Position numbers and translations under genes: made by a program. DNA of 64,000 nucleotides from Cynocephalus volans (lineage: Eukaryota; Chordata; Mammalia; Dermoptera; Cynocephalidae), in the NCBI RefSeq assembly GCF_027409185.1, contig NC_084472.1:89606427-89670426 (forward strand), given 5' to 3'. Each line of letters opens with the position of its first letter. Positions within the stretch are counted from its first letter, which is position 1. Below the pieces are notes generated by a model that searched no databases, had not been told where the DNA came from, and was given only the letters and a program-made list of their open reading frames with translations. Below, one piece after another: positions 13,801 to 25,800 of the stretch.

Positions 13801-16800
13801 GAAAACAACACAGTTGTCCATCAGTAAGAGACTGGATAAACTGTGGTATGGTAACATAATGAAATACTACTCAGCAATAAAAATGATGCAAAATGACATG
13901 CTGAATCTCAGAAAAATTATGCTGAGTAAAAGAAGCCTTCTACGAAAGAATACATACTACGTGATTCCCTCTATTTGAATTTGTAGAACAGGCAAAACTA
14001 ATTTATAACATCCCAAAAAAAGAGTTCCAAAAGCAATTGCCTCTGAGGATTTGGGGGTGGGGCTTGACATTTGACATTAAAGAGGCATGGGGGAATTTTC
14101 TGGAGTTATGATAAGCATTTATAGGTTGACAGTGGTTTGAGTTACACAGGTGTCGTATTTCTCAAAACTCAGCAATTATACACTTAAGATCTGGGCATTT
14201 CATTGTATGTACACTTTACATTAAAAGAAAAACTAAACAAACACTGAAATCTAGTTAATGATGTACATGCTGAAGTCTCTCAGGAGAATACTAGTATCAG
14301 TAATTTATTTTTAAATGCATTAAAAATTAAAGTGGATTAACGGATGGATAGGTGATAAAGCAAGTATAATAAAAATGTTAATTGTAAAACCTAGGTGGTG
14401 GGTGTGTGAATATATACTATAAAATTCTTTCACCTTTGTTTTATCTTGAAAATTCTCATTACAAAATGTTAGAGAAAACATTACTCCAAAGTCACATTTT
14501 TACTTTTTAAATGTGGCAATTTTATGTACTTATAATTTACTTCTTTAACAAATTAAGAATAGGAGTTAGTTTGTTCATGAAATTCTTGAGTGAGTGACAA
14601 AGCAGAAAACACCATCCTGTACCTGAGTCTACAGCTTCACTTCTTGATTTCTTCTTTTTGCCACAAGACATCTTCCCTTTTTTCTGAGTTTTCTACAAAA
14701 ACCAAAAAAAAAAAAAAAAAAAAGAGGCATGGGTTTTTATTTAAGAAAAGTTTGTTTTCTTAAAACTTGAAGATTACAAAAGCAGTATTAACAAACACTG
14801 TCATTCACTACTTTAGCTACAACTCTCATCTAGTTCTAAATTAATATATTAGTTATATACATTATCTAAGTTAATATAAGGAAACATTATAAAAATTTTT
14901 TAAAAAGTGTCACAAAATAAGAAAAAATAAAACTTCCAGTTGACTTGTAAGATCGTTGGCTTGGATGGAGCTGAACTGTTTTATTTAAAATAACAATCTG
15001 TGGAATCAGCTCAGAATTCTGCTCCCAGCAGTGATGAGGAACAGCTACTGAATTAGCTCTCTTGCCACAAACAACCTGACTTCGGGGGAAAAGGGTGGCA
15101 ACTTTATTCATGTGTCGGTCATTAGGTAACACAAGACTGAGCCCACTGATAAAAGGAAAGCTCAGGTGAACCCACCTACATCTGGGGACAATTTCTAGAC
15201 AGCAGCATAACAAGCTGCAATCCAAGCACAGCACGGTGACCCTACTCTGCTAAGAAGGCAGAGCTCAGAGTATGGGGCAGCTGAAGCACTTGGAATAAGC
15301 AACTAAAAGGTGAAGACCAGGAGTCTGTGTGGGGATTCCTCAAAAGTCTCACCCTACACATGTGCAGGATGAGACTACATAAAGTTTAGCAGAAGGAGGC
15401 TCTCATAGGATTAAGAACCTAACAAGAGAGTGACATCAGTAAGACGGTGGGGTAGATAATCCCCCTGTTGCCGGCTCCTCCCTCCATAAGAAATCAACTA
15501 GCAGCGATTAAAGAACAACTAGAACTAAATAACTAGAACGATAAATCACCATAATTCAAGGGAAAAGGCTAAGAGGCATGCATGCTGAGCCCAGGAACGT
15601 ATAGAAAGTCACAGCAAGAGGGCAGAAAGATCACATCAAACCACTCCATCCCCACCCCTAAGCCAGTGTGGCACAGAACACAGAGAAGATCCCCAGAGAT
15701 AGCAAAGCCGATGGCATGGCACTGTTCATGAGAAGCTACTCATAGCCCAAAGTGGAGAAAACTACCACAACTGCTGGGAAAAAAGATCACTTAAGAACAC
15801 TCCACCCCATCCCTCAAGCAGGTGGAGCTGCTCCTCTGAATTTCCTCCTGAAGTTCCACTGGACCCCAATGGGTGAAAGTAGCCGCAACCTGCAGAGGAA
15901 AGGAGCACTTCAATCGCTCCATCCCCTTTCCCAGGCTGCCACCGCACTGTTCACAGAGAAGGCCACCAGATTTGTGATCTCAGAAGTAAGTGGAGAGAGT
16001 AGAGGTGGGTGTTTGATTTGCCCAGTGGTCTGAGAGTCTGCACAGGGGAAACACCCAGGGCCAGATCCACAAGAGCCATTTGGAGTAGGAGGGCAGGCTG
16101 ATACACCAGGAGTGCACTGAGGTACCACACTGGCAGCTGATCTGTGTTCTATCAGCATGAAGTCCCAGAGTGGAGAAGGGATGGCGCCACAGTTCTGTAG
16201 TGGACATAATCTGTGGAACAGACTCTGTCCTGAGCCACATTTTCCATACAGTGCAGTTGCTCCTGCGGAGTCTTCCCATGACCTGGAAGTGACTAACAGG
16301 CCAACATTTAAATTCTGGTCCACACAATAAGTCCTCTCCAGACTGTGAAACAACACCAAGGCAGCAATTTAGCTCAGGCACAGTATTCAAATTCTGATCC
16401 CACAATAAATCTTCCCCACACTGGGAATCAACAGCAGGACAGCAAGTTAGTACCAGTGCAGCCGTTAAGCAGTGGTGGTTGCTATAAACTCTCCACAGAA
16501 TGGAAACAACTGCAGGCCAAAGATAAAGTTCTAATATTGAGCAGTAAAGGTCTGACACCACCAAAGAACACCTGCAAAAGATGGAAAAATCAGTTGTCTC
16601 CTCAAATGCACAGGTATCAGTGTAAAGACACAAAGATTGAGACGGAACAGAGAAATATGACACCACCAAAAGAAACCAATAAAACTCCAGCAACGGACCA
16701 GAAGAATAGCAGATTTATGAAATGTCTGACAGAGAATTGAGAATAATCCTCTTAAAGAAGTTCAGAAGGTCACAAGAAAATACGGACATAAAATTAAATG

Positions 16801-19800
16801 ACTTTTAGACAAAAATCCAGAATGAGAAACTAGACATAGAATAAAAAAAATTCTAGAAATAAAAAATACATTATCTGAACTGAAAAACTTGACAGAAAGC
16901 TCCAAACAGCACACTTGATCAAACAGAAAGAACCAACTGAGCTCAAAGACAGAACATACAAAATTACCCAAAGGAGCAAAAATAAAATAAAAAATAAAGC
17001 ATTCCTACAGGAATTATGGGACATGACAAAGCAAAACAATCTATGCATAAATGGAGTATCCAAAGGAGACAACAGAGGAAAAAGACCTAGAAAGCATATT
17101 TAAAGAAATGATGGCTGAAAATTTCCCAAGGATGGAGAAAGATTACAGCATCCAGGTACAGGAAGCTCAGAGGTCACTAATCAAATTCAACCCAAAGAGG
17201 AATTCCCCAAGGAACATCATAATCAAATTATCAAAATCCAAAGATAAATACTGAAAGCAGCAAGAGAAAAAAAACACATAACATTAAATGGAGTCCCAAC
17301 ACCACCAGTATTATACCATATTGTAGTATAATCATGGTACAATTCAGTTTACTGTAGAACAGATCAGTAAGAATTACAAAGGTATTTGCTTTGCCTTCCC
17401 AACAAAAATCTACCCTCACCTACATGCCAGCTATTAAAGGCAGGTGTCATTACGATTGACCATGCCTCAGGTATTTCTGGGTTCCAAGTTAACTGGGGAC
17501 AAAGCCAATCACTCTGTCTCACCTCGCAGGCTTGTACTGAGACTGATTTCCACTCTGTGTTATTATACAGCAGGACTCACGTCCATCCTACAGGGAAGAC
17601 AGTAGTGGTACTTAGAATAGTTCCTATCCCTACTAACTGTATGGAAGGATGTTTTATTTTGCACTATTCTGGGGGTGAGGGCAGCCATAGTACATTAATG
17701 TAAATTACAAATGCCCCCAGAGAATTCCCATAAGTTTGGGGGGGCCATAAAATTCCCATGGGTATGTCCCTTGAGCCTCAGCAGCCAGGACAGGGGGCCA
17801 CTGCCCCATGGCCATTTTAGCCTCCATTTGTAGTGAAACAGTCAAGAGGCCCTGATGGGTCTGAGTACAAGTGCTTTCCCAAAGGTGGGTTTTAGCATTA
17901 TCCAGCATTATTTGTTGAGTCTGCCTTGCCTACGCTAAAGCTTCATTATCTTTCCAGGCTGACTCCTATCCTTTGCCTTCCACCTGGAAGAGAACCGCCT
18001 CTAATCTGCCTATCCTAGTTAATCTTTTTCCTCTGAATGTTGCTCCTCATCAAAAGTGAATTCAGCTTGTCCCAGGATACCTAAATGGGCACCTATCTCC
18101 CTACGGCCCTTTTCTGTCTTGAGGGCCAGCATTATTTAATCCACCACGCATGTTGTTGCCACTGTGTACTAATGGCCATTGAATACAGTTTGAATACATG
18201 TTTTGTACCCAGAAATGTTGCATTTCCCCATACTAAGGTTAGATGTGCGGTCACACCCAGGTGTAATTTAATGAGAGTGTGCCATAAGGCCTTCCACACC
18301 TTTCTTTGTCTCGTGGGGCCATTCCCCAGGGGAACTTGGATCCACCAAGTGATGCCAATCACTTTAATCCTATCAGGAACCCACTGCTTTTTCTGTATTC
18401 TATTGGATAGCTTTTCATCCACAAAAACAAGGGTAATACACGTTTCTGCACAGCACAATGTGGCATGTTGAGCATACTGCCATTATATTTTGTCCTTTAT
18501 AACCAGGGACCTTTCTAAGCATATGATCATCAAGGTTTACAGTTACATAGTGATCAGTCTGCTGGGAGTCATACAGCAAATGGTTTGAAGTTCCACTAGG
18601 AAGCAGTTCTCAGAAATTCTTCTCCAAATGATATGTTTTATGGTAAATGTAACCTGAAAAATAGTAGTCAAAAGATACCAGCACATTACTAAAGTTCCAT
18701 TTAGTCATTAACATTTGGTCCAGTTCAACAACATACTGCATGACCAGAATGTCTTCCAGAGAGATGTCACTCAGGTTTGCAGGCTGCCATCCAACCTTGT
18801 CAGGTTCCAAAAGCAGGGTAGGTCTTGGCAAACATATAGTTTCAGCCTTCCAGGCATCTGGTATAATTGTGCTAAGAAATACTATTCTCTTGCTCTGAGC
18901 TTTCTCTAAGTATTAATACAATGTTGAATTTCCCTTGCTGTATACCCCGCTTATTCCTTCCTTTACCCTCAACAATTTCTCCTTCTCTCCATTTGTCATT
19001 TATTTTTACCCAAGCTTTTCCATCTTTGGAAGAAACATTAGGTTTAGCCACTGTGCTGGTCAAGAGTGCTGGCAGCTACTAGTCTAACAAGTGCCTCCTC
19101 AGTACACTCCCATTCATACAGGTACAGGCCTAGTGGGCTATCCCAACCACGAGGCAACACAGGTAGCATATACTGTCAGTCCTAATTTGATAGACGAGTG
19201 AAGGCACAACCCACCCCCATCAGGACCTTAGAAATTTTGACATAAAGTTTAAAAACACATTACAGTTTTTTGTTTAGGAATCATCCCTGCTTCTAGCACT
19301 CCTACTTGCAGCTCTGGTCCTGTGACCACTACATCAGGTAGGGGGGGAAAATTGAGGTGATATGGGGAAGAAAAAAAAAAAGTATAGTTAAAGTGATACC
19401 AGTATCCTTCCCCATTCCCTCTTCCCCAGATCCACCAGGAACAGAGGAATATCTAGTGGGGACACTGCTTTAGTGCCACTCATGCTGAGTATGAGCACAC
19501 CCTTGTGATGAAGGGCGTGTAAGCAAGCCCTTCATCCTTTTATGTCCCTGTTTTAGACAACCTATGTTTTAATTGCCCATCTCACTTCTCTATCAAATTG
19601 TTATTCTGAGGAAGATATTTCTCTACCCATTGCTGGATGTTGTGGGCTATACAATGTGTTCCTTGGTCTGAAATCCATATAATATCTTCTGTTCTGTCTT
19701 TTTAAAATAGCACTCTGAGCATTTGCATCTGTCACCAGGTGTGCAAATCCCAGTCCAGAGTTAGGGTCTATTTCTGTGAAGACTCATTTGTAGCCCCTCA

Positions 19801-22800
19801 GGGCTACCAGCATCGGTCTCCCTCAGCAGCTATGTTCAGGGCAATCTACCATATAGCCATCAGCAGTCTGTTTCTTTTGCTTGGAAACAGTTCTTGTACC
19901 CTCTGAGGCACAGAATGCCAACGAGAGAAACATGTCTAGACTCAGCCCATCTCTGCGCTGCTGCAGCCCCCCATATCCACCATTTCATGGACCCCGATGG
20001 CCACCTTAAATGAGCACATGGGACATCTGCCTGTCAATTCCAAATCTGAAAGGGGGCTCTTCTGACAGGCACTGACATGTCCTACTTTAGTGCACTCCTC
20101 AAATTTCCATACTAATCTACATAGTGCTATGACTCATACGGGCATCCCTTTGATAGGCCAGGTTTGCACTGTCCTCTGGCCTGACTGTATGGCCAAGCCA
20201 TTGGGTTATGTCAGTAAAAACACAAGCACAGGAGTTATTACCACTGTTTAAATTTTTTAGCACTGCTAGGAAAACAGCATACGACTCAGCCCACCACGCT
20301 GATTTGTTTTTACCTTTTTCAATCAGAGTAGCATCCTTCCAAACAGGATGTTGTCCGTTCACCTTGGAACTGCCATCCACAAACCCAGCAGCTCTTGGTC
20401 AGTCAGTTGAGAGCTGTTTACAGGGCACTGTAGAATCTAGCAGCTCCTCACATAGTTCCAGAGTCAGTCCTAGGGGAAAAGAGGCTCCCTACTTATGAGT
20501 TTTTCTTCCTTGTATTCCCCAGGTAGCATGATCCTGAATAAATACTTCTATTTTTATTAAGGTAGTAAATGCACCTCAGTGGAAATTCTCTAGTCTGAAG
20601 TCCCAGCAATTGCTGCTGGGAGGCACTTACAGGCTTCTGCCATAAGCTCCAATAAATGCTCCACAACGGGCTATTACATAGAGAATTTGTCCCTAGCAGC
20701 ACTCCAGCTTCTATTCTACACTGTGTGGGCATAGGCAATCTTACCCATTTAGCATATCCAATTAAACTGCTAGTGAGACAGAACAGGGCTAGGCCTGTGA
20801 ACCAAACTGACTCCATTTTCCCCGCAGAGGACACTTTGTTAATTTTCCACTCCTCAGTCATGAGACTCCCCATGGTGCATGATTACCCCATGACCTGCCC
20901 TGATAAAATAAACTGAGATAAGAGGGGAACAGATATTCACTGAGTTGCAAAACCCTTCCCCATGGCTTGTTTCCCATAATTGTAAAAATTAAGTTACAGA
21001 TTAACCTTAAGACCCCTTTAGGAACTCCAGCATGGCATAAAGCTTCAAGTTGACTGCTACAACAAACCTCTTGGAGTGACAATAATGAGCACCATCACCA
21101 TCTTGGACCTAATGAGCAGGCACAAGGACCAAAGCCCTAACTGAGCATATGCCCATGATGCAACCAGGAACAGAATGGACCACCTCCAGAGGCACAGAAT
21201 GATGAAACTGGCCTGCACCCCTCAACCCCTTTCCCTATAAAAGACCCTGAATAGCTTCCGTCAGGGGACTAGATTTCCCATTGCTACCCCCACTTATGCA
21301 TAAGTCTATATCTTCTTTTAATAAAGTGTTGCTTGTTTTACTGCTGGGTACATTGTTCATTTTCTACGACTTTGAGACTCAAGAGCCTAATCTGGTAACA
21401 GTAGAAGGACAGACTTACATATCTTCTGTTTTATGTACTAGGTAGGGCAAACATTCCCTAATCAGATATAGTACCTTTTACCTCATAATACAATCAGATA
21501 AAAGAGATGCAACCACTTCACATGAAACCTGTTCAAATATACCAACTCTCCTATAAACTTCTGCCTTAATTCCATCAACCTTTACTTTCTTAACTGTAGC
21601 CTCCATTAGATCAACAAGGTTTGGTTTTACAATACTAGGTAGAGGAAGTGTTCCCCATCCAGACATAATACCCATTCCCATAAAATGTCTAGGTAAAGGC
21701 GATGAAACTTCTTTACATAAAGCCTGTTTAAACATTCCGACTTTTATAATCCTATGAACCCTTACACTTTTATGTTCTCTTAATCTAACCACAGCCCAAG
21801 TTATGGCTTCAATGGATTTTGGTTCCAGTGTGTGGGGCTCCTGTATCAAAAGTACCGGGACATTCTCTTCACCCCTGACCATTTTACCCACTTGTGTACA
21901 TAAGGCTTTGGGTCCCCAGAAGGAGACTCAGCCAAGAGACACTGGCCCATTTGTCAATCTTTATACTGTTTAATCTGCCTGACTACTGCTCCAGGAAATT
22001 TCAAATCAGATTTCTCATTGCAATCTGCCCTCTGACTTTTTAAAATTTCTCCAAACTGGGGTAAATACACCAAACTTGCTTGTAAGACTTAATGTTGGGG
22101 GACCAGCAGGTGCTCCCTTTAATTCATCTAACCTCTCCTAGTATTGTATTAAGACCTTTATTATAACCCCATCAATTCCCATTTTATTCATTCCATTTCT
22201 TAATAACCACCTAAAGATTTCCACCCTGCTGGGATAAATCCCATGACTCTACCCTTTCTTTTTCCTCTTAGTTTTACCCCTATCAATGTTTGCTTTATTT
22301 ACCTTATTTGTTTTATTTACCTGGTCAGTATGGGGACCTGTACCCTTGACCTTGGTGTTATCAGCACCACGCTCTACCAACTGAGCAACCAGCCAGCTGA
22401 TTTACCTTATTTTTTAATAACCACTTAAAAATTTCCACCTTCCTGGAATGGGTCCTTTAACTCTGCCCTCTGCTGTTCACCATTCTCTTGTTAATTAGCA
22501 TCTATAAGATCCATGAGGGAAAGCTGAGACAGCAAATCTGAAAAGGCTTCTATGATAATGCTGTTCAGTTTTGCTAGAGTAATGTAACATGGGGTGCCCC
22601 TTATCCACAGCATTCAGCATGACCTGGATAACAGGCATGTTCAGTGGGTGAATAACCTGGTCATCGTAAAACCAGTCCCACATGGTTTGCATATGAAGCA
22701 CATGAGTTGCTTCACCAGGGGTGCTCCACTCAGCATTTATAGGTGGAGACTGACAGTTCCCTTTGTCAGGGTAAACAGACCTTATAGTGCATTTATCCAG

Positions 22801-25800
22801 TCTACCATAAAAGGGACCTCAGCCAGAGAATGGCCATCTTTGGGGTAACCAAGACCAAACAGAAAATTTCAGTTAACCATTAAGTTAGGAACTGATAATC
22901 ATTAATTCCTTGAGGTTAGCAGAGGAAATGAGAAACCAAATGGCTGACTGACACTGCCCGGGAATGAAATCATACCCCAAAAGGACCCTTCCTCTTATGC
23001 TGATTTACTTTAGATGTTGAGCACCTAAAATTAAGAATCGAAACTAAGTTTTCTTGCTTTTCTTACCTTTCCTAAGCAAACACAGGAATTCTAAGAGAAA
23101 GGCAAAGCACCCTAGCTGATTATTAACTCACCTTCTTGCTAAAAGGAAAATTGCATCCACATCAGTTAGAGGTACAAGTCAGGTATTTTTATGTTCCAGT
23201 GATGTTTGACTGAGGTTATTGTCTTTGAGCTCTCCCCAAGAGATAAGGACTCCAATCTCAAAATAACATAAGAGTTTGAAGCTGACCAGTCCACCAACTG
23301 CAGATTCCATGATCTGCAGTCCCTCGTGGGACCCTGACATTTGACTCAGACCCTCTGCTGATCCTGTGACCAGCCAGCCTCCCCCTTTGCCTGCAGGATA
23401 AAACCCTTATCTCACCTTCCTGCCTCTGCCCCTTTATTAAACGCCAGAACAGGCATCAGAAGGTGGGATGATTTTAGCCTGGTCATCCCCCAGGTGCTGG
23501 TTATCTAACTAAAGCTTCCAGACCTTGCACCAAACTTTTGGACTTTCATGTCATTTGTTTAGTGTGAGAGGGCTACCTGAGCCCATTGATGGTAACAATC
23601 AGGCTGGCTTTTCCCTTGGGAATAACCTCCTGTGTGCCTGGATCATGTACAGTCATCTGTGATCGTTCCATAGCAAGCTGTGAGTTCTGTATCAACCCAA
23701 ACATGCTCTTCCCTCTGTAGCATTTAAAACTAAAGATACTGCTCCTAAATTAGTTACTCTCAAATTCATTTTAGTAAAGGCTCCTCAGGAAGCTGATGAT
23801 GCCGATCTACAAAATGAAACAACTCCTTCGTACTATACCCTCTAGTTTCAATAGTTTCTTGGTTTTGCCCTTCCCCCACATTGACTGCCTTCTTGGTAAC
23901 CACAGATCTTAGAAGTACCTTCTGTTGTCTCTGAATATTTTTTCCCATGGGGGTGTGGCTTTGAGGACGATGGACTGTAATCTGAGCTTGGTAGCTTGTT
24001 AGCATCAAAGTCCAACCTAGCACTCTCTTTTACTTTCATTTAAGCTATTAAAGATAATAATAACCAATGGATTGTATATTTTGCCTTTTTTTCTTATTAT
24101 TTTGTATTTCCTTATGCATCCAGTGAAACAACTCCTTGGGAGTTGAATCCATTTCTAAATTCCAGTGGTAACATTTACCTTTAGTAACTGACTGCAGTCT
24201 AGCTGCTGCTCCAAACCATGGTTGACCATGCTGCCACCCAGGAATCAAAAGTCCCTCACCACCCAATCTTTTATCCTTTTTCTTCCTAAACCACTGTTTC
24301 CATAAGCCAGGACCATTCTAGCAAATCCCAATTCTGATACCATTCTGAGAATCAGAAAAAAAAAAACAGTTTTTTATATACTCTCCCTCAAAAATCAACA
24401 CAGAAGAGTTCTGTGACCTCAGCTCACCAAGAAGAGTGTGGGTACTTCTTCCCGCCCACGATCAATTAATCCTGTGGTGAACACCAGCTGGGTGTCCTCC
24501 AATTCAATTCAATTCTGACACTATCTACCTGGAGATAGTATCAGATCCCACAGGTTGAGGGCTCAGTCCAACAAGACTGCCCACCTCTTCCACTGCCAAT
24601 TGCAAGCCTCAGGTGGTTTTAACCTGTGTTTCTAACAGGCTACAAATTGGGGTTACCATGACCCCATCCTTGGGTTCAATTAAGTTGCTAGAACAGCTCA
24701 CAGACAGGCAAAAACTGGGGTTACCATGACCCCCCTCCTTGAGTTCAATTAATTTGCTAGAACAGCTCACAGGTTTTCCCTATCGTTATATTTACTGGTT
24801 TATTATAAAGGAGAACCCTGTTATCATATTTACTGGCTTATTATAAAGGATATTAAAAAGGATACCGATGAACACCAGATGAAGAGATGAACAGGGCAAG
24901 GTATGGGAGAAAGGGTGTGAAGCTTTCATGCTCTCTGGGAACACCACTCTCTAGGAAGCTCCACATGTTTGGCTATCCAGAAGCTCTCTGAATCCTGTAC
25001 ATTTGGGTTTTTATGGAGGCTTCATTATTTGGCATGATTGATTACATTACTGGTCATTGGTAATCAATTCAATTTTCAGCCCCTCTCCTCTCCTGGGAGG
25101 TTGGGGGTAAGGCTGAAAGTCCCAACCCTCTAATCCCACCTTGGTCTTTCCAGTGACCAGTCTCCATCTTGAAGCTACCTAGAGGAAAAGACACTTACTT
25201 TGAAGATTCCAAGGACTTTAGGAGTTGTACACCAGGAAACAGGGAAGAAGACCAAACATATATAGCAAACCCTTGAACGGGGGTTTGAACTGTGTGGGTC
25301 CACTTATATGCAAATTCTTTTCAACAAATATATTAGAAAACTTTCAGTTAAGTATGTCATAAATGCATGACATACCTGACTACTACCTAACTACTAGTAG
25401 CCTACTAATAGCATAATACTGTTAGGTAAAACTGTTTGGTTAAGTAGTTATTTAATTACTACTTAAGAGGGCTGGCCAGTTAGCTGAGATGGTTAGAGCA
25501 CAGCCTTGTAACACCAAGGTCGTGGGTTTGGATCCCTGTCTGGACAGCCCCAAATACAAACAAAAAACCACATGTGTGTTAATTATTATTTAAGTAATGA
25601 TGTGGTGACCCCCTCCACCCAGGGGGGTGTCTCAGAACACGCAGTGTAGCGTTGCTAAGATTGAGGGGGAAGCATAAGACAAATTTTGGGGGAGTCAAGT
25701 TATACTAAGATTTTCACCCCTAACCCCTGCATTGTTCAAGGGTCAACTGTATTTCACAATACAATATATAATGAGTTCAAAAAGAACAGGGTAGCAAAAT

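Larger units (their letters stand above)
17340..25255 (-). mobile_element. Broken endogenous retrovirus in CENPU intron 6
   Basis: Scattered minus-strand retroviral remnants run 3' to 5'. An env-like piece lies at about 17.4-18.5 kb. An RNase H-like piece at 20,117-20,380 has degenerate active-site motifs (MDGSS in place of TDGSS). A protease-region piece lies at 21,478-21,891 and gag-like pieces at about 22.5-24.3 kb. An LTR-like block (about 24,400-25,255) stands at the 5' end. Stops, frameshifts and inserted plus-strand LTRs interrupt every domain, so nothing is coding. No 3' LTR is recognised near 17.4 kb. The family (ERVL- or ERV1-like) is uncertain. Confidence 0.6.

Noticed and set aside
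15980..16693. 237-aa minus-strand open frame, the longest in the window
   Set aside because: It runs antisense through an L1 5' UTR-like repeat, has no start context or domain, and is low in complexity (Trp/Cys/Ser-rich).
25468..25540. tRNA(Ile)-like sequences that could be taken as tRNA genes
   Set aside because: They lack an intact acceptor stem and anticodon loop, have A-tails and target duplications, and occur in many copies. They are SINEs.
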